Of a stretch of 16,730 bases of DNA, positions 7,028 to 16,247 are shown piece by piece. The number at the start of each line of letters is the position of its first letter. Positions within the stretch are counted from its first letter, which is position 1. The stretch is taken from contig DASWMI010000034.1 in NCBI GenBank assembly GCA_036399835.1, positions 1 through 16,730 of the forward strand, written 5' to 3'. The notes below the pieces were generated by a model. It saw only the letters and a list, made by a program, of their open reading frames with translations. It did no database searches and was not told the DNA's origin. The DNA comes from DASYML01 sp036399835. GTDB lineage: Bacteria > Acidobacteriota > Blastocatellia > Pyrinomonadales > Pyrinomonadaceae. Both the position numbers and the translations under genes were made by a program.

Positions 7028-7996
7028 TTAATTGCGAAACTCCTGCGAGACCATCAGCCCGCGCACTCCGCCGTCCATCACGCCTATCCCTAGCCGTCCG
7101 TATTGAGGCCGCAGGATGTTAGCGCGATGGCCCGGAGAGTTCATCAACCCATGATGCGCAATCGAGAGCGTCGGCGCTAAGGCCAGATTCTCTCCGGCAA
7201 TGATAAAGGTCACGCCCGCTTCGCGCATGCGGTCGAAGGGGCTGTGGCCTTCGGGCGAGACATGTGCGAAATAGCCGCGCTCGAACATGTCTGTCGAATG
7301 GTGCCGGGCCACTTCCGTCAACTCAGGGTCGGGCGAGAGCGGCTTGAGTCCGGCCTTCGCGCGTTCCTCGTTGACCAGCGCGAGCATACGCGCTTCAAGG
7401 TCCGGTCTGGCGCGCGCGTAGTTGACGGTGAAGGGCAGCTTGACGGACTCGCCCGATTCAGGCTCCGGCCTGACGGTGAGCATGTTGAGCGTGCGCCTGG
7501 TCGCCTCGTCAAAGACTGGCGTCAAGCTGGTCTCCAGACGCTCAGTGATAACCGCCAGGCGATTGGCGACGGCGCTCTCGCGTGTAGAATCGCGCAGACC
7601 TTCCGGCAGAGGCAGGGCCAGCAGCAGCGGAGCGAGAATGGCCGCCGTCACCAGACCGCTCAGGAAACCCGGCAGGAGACCGAAGACGCGATTGGTACGC
7701 CGCCTGTGTATGTCCTTCGGCAGCCGTCGCAGCAAAGCGTAGCCGAGCAGATGTATGCCTATACCAGCCAGCGTCGCAAGCAGCATAAAGGCAACGGGCC
7801 TCACCCAGAATTCGGGCCAGGCGATGTGCGACCCGAGCCAGCGCGCGACCGGCTGGTAAAAACGCAGGGCCAGCAGCAGGCTACCTGCCCAGCGCAGCAG
7901 GTCCAGCAGCCCCAGGATAAACCCGCGCTGCCACCCGTATACCATGCTCAAGAGAATGACCAGGACCAGCAGGATGTCTACCAGATTCAATTCCAT
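7028..7996 (-). CDS. CvpA-family membrane domain fused to CAP domain
   Basis: A two-part protein of 322 residues. Residues 1 to about 170 form a CvpA-like module (colicin V production family) with the typical start LVDILLVLVILLSMVYGWQRGF and about four membrane spans (about 6-22, 33-48, 67-88, 105-130). After a linker, residues 200-322 form a CAP (SCP/PR-1/YkwD-like) domain with its hallmarks: LVNEERAKAGLKPL, HHSTDM (H233), YFAHVSP (H245), AGENLA (E269), MNSPGHRANIL (H290) and the C-terminal GIGV...SQEF. The CAP domain is probably periplasmic. CvpA proteins are implicated in envelope and virulence-related traits and bacterial CAP domains in envelope processes; neither has a settled biochemical role here. 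No Shine-Dalgarno sequence precedes the ATG, but TGGCTC-17-TATTCT on the minus strand (8036-8008) could drive a nearly leaderless message. Confidence 0.9.
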   Translation of the reverse strand: MELNLVDILLVLVILLSMVYGWQRGFILGLLDLLRWAGSLLLALRFYQPVARWLGSHIAWPEFWVRPVAFMLLATLAGIGIHLLGYALLRRLPKDIHRRRTNRVFGLLPGFLSGLVTAAILAPLLLALPLPEGLRDSTRESAVANRLAVITERLETSLTPVFDEATRRTLNMLTVRPEPESGESVKLPFTVNYARARPDLEARMLALVNEERAKAGLKPLSPDPELTEVARHHSTDMFERGYFAHVSPEGHSPFDRMREAGVTFIIAGENLALAPTLSIAHHGLMNSPGHRANILRPQYGRLGIGVMDGGVRGLMVSQEFRN

Positions 7997-8103
7997 TGTT
8001 GACTTAGAGAATATTCCAAAACCCGTAGATGAGCCACCGCAGGCACAGAGACACTAAAACAAGCTTGTCATGGTCCACTTGTTTAATGATGCGACGGATG
8101 CAA

Positions 8104-8142
8104 CAAGAGCGGTTTCGGACCTGTTATCCGAAACCGCTCTTG
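8104..8142. terminator. Perfect 16-bp stem-loop
   Basis: Positions 8104-8119 are perfectly complementary to 8127-8142, with the 7-base loop CCTGTTA. The structure lies 80 bases downstream of the CBS-protein stop codon and about 110 bases upstream of the CvpA-CAP start, both minus strand. Its position fits transcription termination of the CBS gene, but there is no U-tract on either side, so the mechanism is unclear. Confidence 0.6.
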
Positions 8143-8222
8143 ACTCTCAAGCACATCCTCTCAGAAGTCAGAAGAGGTGCGCGCGTCGCGTGAGTAGAGT
8201 TTGAAGGCAGCCGCTTTCAGCC

Positions 8223-9041
8223 CTAGCGATATATCCTGCGCGAAGGCTCTGAGACGGCGCTGAGCATATCTGCCATCTCGCGTCTTTCGCCCCGGCCATG
8301 ATGCCCTCCGGCATGGCGCGCCAGATCGCTCTGGCTGATGATGCCGACCACGCGGTCTCTATCATCCACGATGGGTATGCGCCGCACCTGCCGACGGGCC
8401 ATCTCGCGCACACAGCCTTCGACCGCCTCATCCTGATGACAGGCGAAAGCCCGCTCGGTCATGCAATCGCCGACCCGCGCACGCCTGATGTCCATCCCGC
8501 GCGCGACCAGCCGGACCGTAATGTCGCGGTCCGTCAACATCCCGACAAGCCGCCCGCTTCTGTCCACGACCGGAATCGCGCCGCAGTCAAACTCACGCAT
8601 CAAACGCGCAGCGTGCTCTGCATAATCATCAGGCCGGACGGTCACTACATCGCGCGTCATCACGTCTGAGACGCGGACCTCGCTCCATCCTCCGCCGCGC
8701 GTCCCCCTGCCGTTACGTCCGGCCTCGGGCCAGCGCCCGTCACCATAGCTTCTGTAATCATCCTTGAGGTCCACGCGTCTTCTGCGCTCGGCCTCTTCAT
8801 CGCCGAACCATGAAGCCACCTCGTCTGCGGCGCGGTCCAGCCAGCGGCGCTCGTCCTGGTCCGCCCGCTCACGCTCCTGTGCGCGCTCGTCAGCGACGCG
8901 GTCATACTCGCCGTGCAAGCTCCCTGGACCAGAACGGTCAGGCCCGTATCGCGCACGTCTGCGTGAGTTGATGCCGGAAATATCCCTCTCGCGCTCTCTC
9001 CCCTGTCCCTCATCGTAAGGCTGAAAATCATCACCCCTCAT
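8223..9041 (-). CDS. CBS-pair protein with disordered N-terminus and SWFGD segment
   Basis: About 272 residues in three parts. Residues 1 to about 68 are charged and low-complexity (Arg, Asp, Glu, Gly) and probably disordered. Residues 68-95 contain DRAADEVASWFGDEEAERRR, a segment that in my recollection also occurs in SWFGD/BON-domain proteins linked to stress. Residues 126-245 hold two CBS domains (VSDVMTRDVVTVRP...LVGMLTDRDI and VGDCMTERAFACHQ...VVGIISQSDLA), which usually bind adenine nucleotides and act as energy or stress sensors. No enzyme domain is attached. The start is set at ATG 9041 because AAGGAGG lies 10 bases upstream; GTG at 9044 is equally possible, and TTG at 9050 is too close to the site. 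The gene is probably monocistronic, with the stem-loop at 8104-8142 after it. Confidence 0.88.
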   Translation of the reverse strand: MRGDDFQPYDEGQGRERERDISGINSRRRARYGPDRSGPGSLHGEYDRVADERAQERERADQDERRWLDRAADEVASWFGDEEAERRRRVDLKDDYRSYGDGRWPEAGRNGRGTRGGGWSEVRVSDVMTRDVVTVRPDDYAEHAARLMREFDCGAIPVVDRSGRLVGMLTDRDITVRLVARGMDIRRARVGDCMTERAFACHQDEAVEGCVREMARRQVRRIPIVDDRDRVVGIISQSDLARHAGGHHGRGERREMADMLSAVSEPSRRIYR

Positions 9042-9113
9042 CACGTCCAAACCTCCTTCACACCGTCAATCTACGAAGCGGCAACTGCCGGAAACCCTCT
9101 CCTGCCCGCGAAA

Positions 9114-9136
9114 ACCAGGCAGATGAATGCCCTGGT
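9114..9136 (-). promoter_or_regulatory. Hairpin in the CBS gene leader
   Basis: ACCAGGCA (9114-9121) pairs with TGCCCTGGT (9128-9136) with one bulged base and a 6-base loop; on the minus strand TTTC follows. It sits about 75 bases upstream of the CBS-protein start, so it would be in the message leader. It could be an attenuator-like element, but the stem is short. Confidence 0.3.
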
Positions 9137-9163
9137 CTGAATGGCTTAACCAAACAGCAATTC

Positions 9164-9178
9164 TCAAACGTCATGCCA
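9164..9178 (-). promoter_or_regulatory. Possible sigma-54-like promoter upstream of the CBS gene
   Basis: On the minus strand the sequence reads TGGCATGACGTTTGA, close to the sigma-54 consensus TGGCACG-N4-TTGC with the right -24/-12 spacing. The nearly invariant C of the -12 GC pair is replaced by A, so this may be chance. Transcription would start near 9152, about 110 bases before the start codon. Confidence 0.22.
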
Positions 9179-9322
9179 TAAAATAATGTGGGAATTTACA
9201 GGGAAAGCGCGTGCGCGTAGACCAAATTACGACTAAAAGCCATACACCGCCGACAGAAATCAAACAGCCAAAGCTTACACTTTTTTGCGAGCTTTCCCGC
9301 CCGCCTCAAACTATTTTTCGCT

Positions 9323-9363
9323 ATCAAACAAAAGACCGCTCGGGCGTGTAGCCCAAGCGGTCT
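9323..9363 (-). terminator. Rho-independent terminator, minus strand
   Basis: A 13-bp stem (9333-9345 with 9351-9363) with a 5-base loop. In the minus-strand RNA every position pairs, one as G-U, and the stem is followed by UUUGUUUG; in the plus-strand RNA the same position is an A-C mismatch. It therefore serves the minus strand and lies about 140 bases after the stop of the small gene at 9501-9755. Confidence 0.75.
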
Positions 9364-9500
9364 ATAATTTTCGGTTGAGAGCCAGGCGAGCGATTCTCAA
9401 AACTCCACGGCGATTTTTAAAGCTCCGCGCAGATGGCTTTTGTCTGCGCCCTCATGTCGCTGCTTCTCGTAGCTCGGTCCATCAGGGGATGGTTCGAGAG

Positions 9501-9755
9501 TTAAGCGGCCTGTCTCAGATAGGTGGTCCGGTAAAGCTCGTAATGGTCCGCGCCATAATTCTCGCGGCGCACCGCATAGAGTCGCTGCAAGCGAGCCAGC
9601 GAAGAGGGCGTGACGTGATGGAAAAATCTCTGGCGACGTATCCACCTGTGATCCCTGCCAGCCCATTCACGGCTTATGAAAACCTCGTCACCCTTGACAT
9701 AGACACGCGCTTCCGTGCGCATATACGGCCATAAATCTTGTCTCATATTTTTCAT
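9501..9755 (-). CDS. Small basic hypothetical protein, 84 residues
   Basis: Not recognised. Starting MKNMRQDLWPYMRTEARVYV, it is rich in Arg, Tyr, Trp and His, with a strand-like stretch (EARVYVKGDEVFISREW), a basic segment (RDHRWIRRQRFFHHV) and a helix-like region (SLARLQRLYAVRRENYGADHYELYR). The balanced mix of aromatic and charged residues looks like a folded small protein, unlike the overlapping frames. The chosen ATG at 9755 is preceded by AGAGGTAGGTGG; an upstream in-frame ATG at 9785 would add ten residues. It is a single-gene unit on the minus strand with its own good terminator at 9323-9363, which supports its being real. Confidence 0.58.
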   Translation of the reverse strand: MKNMRQDLWPYMRTEARVYVKGDEVFISREWAGRDHRWIRRQRFFHHVTPSSLARLQRLYAVRRENYGADHYELYRTTYLRQAA

Positions 9756-10083
9756 CTGCCACCTACCTCTGACCGGACCAAACATCCCCGGCCAGACATC
9801 AATAATGGCAAGCGGCGTGCCTCCCGGCTTCTCAAAACGCGGGGAGATTCGTCTATTTAAATGGATGAAATCACCGAATAAATAGATGCTCGTAAATTCC
9901 GCGGACGCTCGGCGCGGCCCGTAGACGCGAGGCGTGCAAAGACATCTGCACGGATTGGTGAGCGTTCGGACTCAAGTGGTGTAGACCAGGGGGTGGACCA
10001 GTTTGTGAAGAGAAAGCGCGTGAGACTTTGAGAATTGCTTGAGCTTGAAGAGCATACTCCCTGCGCTCTCTTTGTGCGCCGGG
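9756..10083. other. Intergenic region with no supported gene
   Basis: This stretch separates the ABC ATPase stop from the small basic gene. It holds an AT-rich 8-bp inverted repeat (TCTATTTA/TAAATAGA around 9851-9887) and a 6-bp stem CGTGCA/TGCACG near 9929-9948; neither looks like a convincing terminator. Frames open through it have serine- and arginine-rich, non-protein-like translations. It must contain the promoter of the small basic gene, which could not be assigned. Confidence 0.5.
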
Positions 10084-10764
10084 TCATTGAGGGGACGGCT
10101 GCTCGTTGACAATCCAGCCGTCGGAGAGCTGCACGATCTTGTTACCGTAAGCGGCATTTAGCTCGGAGTGCGTGACTTGAATGATAGTCGTTCCTTCATC
10201 ATTGAGCCTCTTGAAGAGTTCCATAATCTCTTTGCCCTGGCTCGAATGCAGGTTGCCCGTCGGCTCGTCCGCGAGGATGAGCTTTGGGTTGGCGATGACG
10301 GCCCGCGCGATGGCGACCAGTTGTTGCTGCCCGCCGGACAACTGGTTCGGGTAAAGGTCCTTCTTGCCGACGATCTGAAAGCGGTCGAGCGAATCCGCGA
10401 TCAGGCTCTGTCGCTGCGAGCGGCTGATGTCCCTGTAAGAGAGCGGGACTTCCAGATTTTCATAAACGGTCAGGTGGTCCAGCAAGTGATAGCTCTGAAA
10501 GACAAAGCCTATATATTTCTTGTGCAGCTCGGCGCGCTGCTTCTGGCCCATGCCGTGTACGGGCTGGTCCATAAAGTAATATTCGCCGGTCCAGGATGTG
10601 TCGTGCATCCCGAGCAGATGAAGCAGGGTTGACTTGCCAGAGCCTGACGGCCCCATGACGGAAACAAAATCGCCCTCTCCGACTTCAAGGTCTATGCGGC
10701 GCAGGACGAAGGTTTTGCCGACGCCCGACTCGTAAAATTTTTCGACGTTTCGCAGTTGAATCAT
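10084..10764 (-). CDS. ABC transporter ATP-binding protein (LolD/MacB-type)
   Basis: ATPase of 226 residues that would power a MacB/FtsX-type permease. All motifs are intact: Walker A GPSGSGKST (38-46), Q-loop Q90 (GFVFQSYHLL), signature LSGGQQ (142-147), Walker B LILADEP (162-168) with catalytic E167, and switch H199 (VTHSE). The length and the FVFQSYHLLDHLTVYENLEVPL region place it in the LolD/MacB/FtsE class that serves mechanotransmission-type exporters or lipoprotein release. It lies 28 bases after the histidine kinase gene as the last gene of the regulator-kinase-ATPase set; the permeases upstream are the likely partners, though they lie 3 kb away beyond the regulator genes. An AAGGAG sequence is 14 bases before the ATG, slightly far. 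Confidence 0.94.
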   Translation of the reverse strand: MIQLRNVEKFYESGVGKTFVLRRIDLEVGEGDFVSVMGPSGSGKSTLLHLLGMHDTSWTGEYYFMDQPVHGMGQKQRAELHKKYIGFVFQSYHLLDHLTVYENLEVPLSYRDISRSQRQSLIADSLDRFQIVGKKDLYPNQLSGGQQQLVAIARAVIANPKLILADEPTGNLHSSQGKEIMELFKRLNDEGTTIIQVTHSELNAAYGNKIVQLSDGWIVNEQPSPQ

Positions 10765-10792
10765 GATTGCTTGAGCAGCTCCTTGATGTTGT

Positions 10793-12169
10793 TTAGAGGG
10801 GAAGCCGCAGCCTGGCTTCGCAGCCCTGCCCCGCGCGGCGATTTTCGAGCGTAATCGCGCCGCCGTGCGCTTCGGCTATCTGCTGGCTCAGCGCCAGGCC
10901 GATGCCTGAGCCTTCAGGCTTGGTCGTAAAGAAGGGCACGAAGAGATTGGTCGTGTTAGCCAGCCCAGGCCCTTCGTCTTCAATCCAGATGTCCAGATGC
11001 GCGTTCGCTTTCTGCCAACCCATACGCACGCCGCCGCCCGTCTCCATCGCTGCATCCACGGCATTGCGCAAGAGATTAATCAGGACCTGTTCGAGCTGGT
11101 CCGCGTCGGCTTCAATCATCAGCTCGGGGCCTGGGACGAGAAGTATGTCGAGGCGCGTTTCGAGCTTGACGGCGCGGCGAATCAGGAGCGCGACATCAAC
11201 CGGCTCAAAACGTGGCTGCGGCAGCCGCGCGAGCCGCGCATAGGCTGACATAAAGCGGCTCAGCGCCCCCGCGCGCGCGTTGATGACGGAGAGGCCGCGA
11301 CGCATATCTTCATCCCAGTCGGGCGGCTGCGGCCTGCGTATGAGAAGATTTTCCAGACTCCCCGCGATTGACTTAATCGGCGCGAGAGAATTGTTCAGCT
11401 CATGGCCGAGCACGCGCACCAGCCGCTGCCAGGCCTGCCGCTCCTCTTCGCGCAGAGCGCGGCTGAGGTTCGAGAGGACCAGCAGGTGATGAGGCTCGCC
11501 GCGTGTGCGAAAGGTGCTGCGGCGCACTTCCCAGCGTCCGGCCTCGCCCGGAAAGCTCATCTGTAGCGTGCGCGCTTCATCTTCCATGTGCAGGCAATCA
11601 TCAAGATTCAACTCTCGCGCGCTGCGCCCCATCAATCGCTCGGCGTGTTGGGCCATCAGCCGCTCTCCCGCTCGATTAATCAAAACGAGACGCTCTTCCC
11701 TGTCAAAAGCAAAGACCGCGACATCAATCTCCGTCATCACAGTGCGCAGGAGCGCTGTGGCTTCCAACGCGCCTAATCTTTGCGTGCGCAGCGTCTCGCC
11801 CAACTCGTTGACCTCCAGCAGGACATCTCCGAGCACATCATCGCGCGTGGCTCCGCGCGCTCGTATAGAAAAGTCGCCTTCGCGCAGCGCGGCGAGCAGG
11901 TTCGAGAGCGTTTGCAGCGGCCAGATGACGCGTCCCTGCAAAGCCAGCGCGCAGCCCAGCCAGAAAGAGATAATGAGCGTCGTTAAGGTCCACTCAACTT
12001 TGGCCGTGTAATCTCCGGTCCAGAGAAGGACGAGCGAGACGAGCACGCCCGGTAGTCCTGCCGCGAGGGCCAGGACCAAGACGCGATGCTCATGTTTCAA
12101 ACGCTGCCTGCCTGCCGGACGCAAGGCCCGCTCTTTGGGCGAAGGGTTCTTCTTGTTGAAGCGTAGCAC
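10793..12169 (-). CDS. NtrY-like sensor histidine kinase with minimal external loop
   Basis: Inner-membrane histidine kinase of 458 residues. A basic N-terminus is followed by two membrane spans (about 29-51 and 61-79) joined by a loop of only about nine residues, so there is no external sensor domain. Then come a HAMP-like linker (about 80-130), a PAS domain (about 138-235) and a HisKA-type dimerisation region with phospho-acceptor H256 in GHELNNSLAPIK. The ATPase domain (about 350-458) carries the N-box NLLRNAVDAA, DEGPGL, FFTTKPEGSGIGLAL. The ELNNSLAPI H-box is typical of kinases paired with sigma-54 regulators such as NtrY and AtoS. The GTG start is 31 bases after the response regulator stop, and the two are clearly a pair. 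Spacing from any ribosome-binding site is poor. Confidence 0.92.
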   Translation of the reverse strand: MLRFNKKNPSPKERALRPAGRQRLKHEHRVLVLALAAGLPGVLVSLVLLWTGDYTAKVEWTLTTLIISFWLGCALALQGRVIWPLQTLSNLLAALREGDFSIRARGATRDDVLGDVLLEVNELGETLRTQRLGALEATALLRTVMTEIDVAVFAFDREERLVLINRAGERLMAQHAERLMGRSARELNLDDCLHMEDEARTLQMSFPGEAGRWEVRRSTFRTRGEPHHLLVLSNLSRALREEERQAWQRLVRVLGHELNNSLAPIKSIAGSLENLLIRRPQPPDWDEDMRRGLSVINARAGALSRFMSAYARLARLPQPRFEPVDVALLIRRAVKLETRLDILLVPGPELMIEADADQLEQVLINLLRNAVDAAMETGGGVRMGWQKANAHLDIWIEDEGPGLANTTNLFVPFFTTKPEGSGIGLALSQQIAEAHGGAITLENRRAGQGCEARLRLPL

Positions 12170-12200
12170 CTTTTAATGGCATCGCTTTCCGCAGGGCTTT

Positions 12201-13553
<1,353 letters not shown>

Positions 13554-13624
13554 GTTTAAGCTGAAGCAGCGCGCGTCGAACGTTTGAAACAGTCAATCCG
13601 GTGCTTATCTTAACAACGAGACAT

Positions 13625-13652
13625 CGTATAGCCTGCTTCCCGAAACAGCAAA
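13625..13652 (-). promoter_or_regulatory. Possible sigma-70-type promoter of the regulator operon
   Basis: On the minus strand, TTTGCT (13652-13647) and TATACG (13630-13625) are separated by 16 bases, about 70 bases upstream of the response regulator ATG. The match to consensus is moderate. No sigma-54-type element was seen in the 231-base gap 13554-13784, so autoregulation through sigma-54 is not supported. Confidence 0.25.
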
Positions 13653-13784
13653 AGATAGATTGGGCGACGCAATGGCGATGAATGAACAGCCCACAGGCAA
13701 AGAGCTTTGGACCGATTGCTTTTATTTCGCATTCATTGCCGCCGCGCCGCCCGCGCTTATCGCTTCTGGTCCAGACCTTTCCTC

Positions 13785-16223
13785 TTACTCGTAATGAAGC
13801 GCAATCATGGGGTCTACTTTGGTGGCCCTGTGCGCGGGTATCAGGCAGGCCAGCAAAGCTATCGCTGCCAGTATCAAAGAGACGCTCAAGAGCGTCAGCG
13901 GGTCATGCGCTTCGATTCCAAAGAGCAGGCTTTTCATAAAGCGCGTCAAAGCAAAGGATGCTCCGAGTCCGATGACAACCCCCAGGAGGACGAGCAGCAT
14001 CCCCTGCCGGACGACGAGCCGCAGGATGTCGCGCGCCTGCGCTCCCAAAGCCATGCGGATGCCTATCTCATGCGTGCGCTGCGAAACAGAATAGGCCATC
14101 ACGCCGTAAATGCCGACGGCTGAGAGCAGCAAGGCGACACCGGCAAAGATGCTCAAGAGCAGAGTGCTAAAACGCGCACGCGCCACGGAATCTGCGAGCA
14201 CTGTTTCCATCGTGCGAACGTCCGCGAGCGGCTGGTCCTTATCCATCGCGCGCACTTCGCGCTGGACGCTAGAGGCGATGCCCTGCGGGTCAGTCTCCGT
14301 GCGTATGACGAGCGTCATAAAGGGATAGGCCAGCTCCGCGTGCGGCCAGTAAGACATACCTCTCGGCTCTATATCGAGTCCGGCGTGTTTGACATCGCCG
14401 ACCACACCGATAATCTCGCTCGGCGCGTTTTCCGGCCCTTTCATGTTAATCGTCAGACGCTTGCCGATGGGGTCTTCGCCTGGAAAATGTTTGCGGGCCA
14501 GCGCCTCGTTGATGATAACGACGTGCGCGGCCTCATTCATCTCGCGCGCGTTAAAGTTTCTCCCCTTGAGTAAAGGAATGCTCATCGTGCGGAAGTAGTT
14601 CTGGTCCACGACGCGGACATCGAGCGTGAGCTTCTCGCCGGGAGGCGGCTCGGGTCGGCCCTCGATGCGAAAGCTGGTGGCCGCGCCCGGTCCGGTCAGT
14701 GGCAGAAAGCTGATAGCCCCGGCAGAGCGCACGCCCGGAATCCTTTCGACGCGCTCCAGCAGCTCTCGGAAAAATGCCACGCGCTGATGTTCCTCTCCAT
14801 ACTTGGAATTGGGCAGCAGGACTCTGGCGGTGAGTACGTTCGCGGCGTCAAATCCCGGGTTGACCGATTGCAGACGAACGAGGCTTCTAATGAGCAACCC
14901 CGAACCCGTGAGCAGGAGTAGAGCCAGCGCCACCTCGACGACAACCAGAGTATTGCGCACGCGCTGTCGGGCCGTGCCGCCCGCCGTTCCCTTGCCGCCC
15001 GTCTTGAGCGATTCATTTAAATCCGGCCTTGAAATCTGAAGCGCCGGAGCGAGGCCGAAGATTATGCCTGTGAGGAGCGAAACAACGAGCGTGAAACCGA
15101 GTATGCGAAGGCTGACGCCGGTTCCGCCCAGGGGGAGCAGATTCGGCGGACTCAGCGCGACGAGCAAATCCACGCCCCACATCGCCAGCAAGAGTCCGAG
15201 CACGCCGCCCAGCAGAGCCAGCAAAAGGCTCTCGGTCAGCAACTGGCGAATAATGCGAAAGCGTGCTGCGCCGAGTGCGCTGCGGATGGCAATCTCTTTT
15301 TCACGGGTCACGGCGCGGGCCAGCAGGAGGTTAGCGACATTCGCGCAGGCGATTAATAAGACGAGGCCGACGGCGCAGAGCAGCACGAGCAGCGCGGGTC
15401 TGATTTCGCCGACAAGTTGTTGCTGCAAGGGTACGAGCCGTATGCCCCAGCCCTTGTTAAAATCCGGATACTGCTGTTCGAGATTGGCGGCGATGCGGTC
15501 CATCTCTGCCTGCGCCTGTTCGAGCGTCACGCCCGGCTTGAGCCTCGCTATAGCAGACATAAAGCGTCCACGCCGGATGCGTGTGTTCTCCGTCACGGTC
15601 AAAGGCTGCCAGATGGTCGCCTTCTTACCCGTAAAAGAAGAGTTCTTGATAAAGAGATTGAAATCCGGCGGCATCACGCCGACGACAGTCTGTGGTTGTC
15701 CGTTGAGCAGAACCTTTTGACCGATGATGGCAGGATTGGACCCGAAGCGTCGCTGCCATAAACCATAACTGAGGATGGCTACCTGGTCCTTGCCCGCCTG
15801 ATTTTCATCAGGCGCAAACTCGCGGCCCATCAAGGGCTGAACTCCGAGCACGTGAAAGTAGTTGGTCGTCACCACCTGTCCGGGCAATTCTTCAGGGTCA
15901 TCAACTCCGGTCAGATTAAAAGGGGCATCGTAAAATGCCGCCATCTCTTCAAGGACGCTGTTTTGCTCCTGCCAGTCCATGAAGTTGGCCGGATTGATAA
16001 CGTTTCGCTCAATCGCTCTAGGCCGGTTGTGCTCCCAGACCATGACCAGCCGCTCAGGGCTTTTGAAAGAAAGAGGCCGGATCAAAACTGCATTCACGAC
16101 GCTGAAGATAGCCGTGTTCGCACCGATGCCGAGAGCTAATGTGATAATCGCAACGATGCTAAAGCCGGGCCTGCTCCACAGCATCCTAAAACCGTATCTC
16201 ACATCTTGCAGCAACATTCCCAT
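13785..16223 (-). CDS. MacB/FtsX-like ABC permease (acidobacterial duplicated type)
   Basis: Large permease of 812 residues. An N-terminal span follows the typical start LLQDVRYGFRMLWSRPGF and leads into ALGIGANTAIFSVVNAVLIRPL. Next come a first MacB periplasmic domain, a three-span FtsX block (around LLVLLCAVGLVLLIACANVANLL), a further span (NTLVVVEVALALLLLTG), a second periplasmic domain, and a last three-span FtsX block (VALLLSAVGIYGVMAYSVSQ) ending in ARRA-like and ALHYE sequences. This double layout, about 800 residues, matches the acidobacterial duplicated orphan permeases; each gene equals two fused half-permeases. The ATG at 16223 is chosen because AGGAGG is 5 bases upstream; an ATG at 16268 would lie inside the inverted repeat. 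It follows a paralogous permease gene and needs a separate ATPase such as the one at 10084. Confidence 0.93.
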   Translation of the reverse strand: MGMLLQDVRYGFRMLWSRPGFSIVAIITLALGIGANTAIFSVVNAVLIRPLSFKSPERLVMVWEHNRPRAIERNVINPANFMDWQEQNSVLEEMAAFYDAPFNLTGVDDPEELPGQVVTTNYFHVLGVQPLMGREFAPDENQAGKDQVAILSYGLWQRRFGSNPAIIGQKVLLNGQPQTVVGVMPPDFNLFIKNSSFTGKKATIWQPLTVTENTRIRRGRFMSAIARLKPGVTLEQAQAEMDRIAANLEQQYPDFNKGWGIRLVPLQQQLVGEIRPALLVLLCAVGLVLLIACANVANLLLARAVTREKEIAIRSALGAARFRIIRQLLTESLLLALLGGVLGLLLAMWGVDLLVALSPPNLLPLGGTGVSLRILGFTLVVSLLTGIIFGLAPALQISRPDLNESLKTGGKGTAGGTARQRVRNTLVVVEVALALLLLTGSGLLIRSLVRLQSVNPGFDAANVLTARVLLPNSKYGEEHQRVAFFRELLERVERIPGVRSAGAISFLPLTGPGAATSFRIEGRPEPPPGEKLTLDVRVVDQNYFRTMSIPLLKGRNFNAREMNEAAHVVIINEALARKHFPGEDPIGKRLTINMKGPENAPSEIIGVVGDVKHAGLDIEPRGMSYWPHAELAYPFMTLVIRTETDPQGIASSVQREVRAMDKDQPLADVRTMETVLADSVARARFSTLLLSIFAGVALLLSAVGIYGVMAYSVSQRTHEIGIRMALGAQARDILRLVVRQGMLLVLLGVVIGLGASFALTRFMKSLLFGIEAHDPLTLLSVSLILAAIALLACLIPAHRATKVDPMIALHYE

Positions 16224-16247
16224 CACAACCTCCTGGCGAAGTCTCAG

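Noticed and set aside
9042..9050. TTG start at 9050 for the CBS protein
   Set aside because: It sits one base from AAGGAGG, too close for initiation; the GTG at 9044 or ATG at 9041 fits the same ribosome-binding site.
9285..9734. Plus-strand frame of 149 codons
   Set aside because: It runs through the minus-strand terminator and opposite the better-supported small basic gene, and has no ribosome-binding site or recognisable motif.
9857..10087. Minus-strand frame of 76 codons whose ATG overlaps the ATPase stop (ATGA)
   Set aside because: The overlap looks like translational coupling, but the translation is serine- and arginine-rich with no protein-like pattern and resembles no family.
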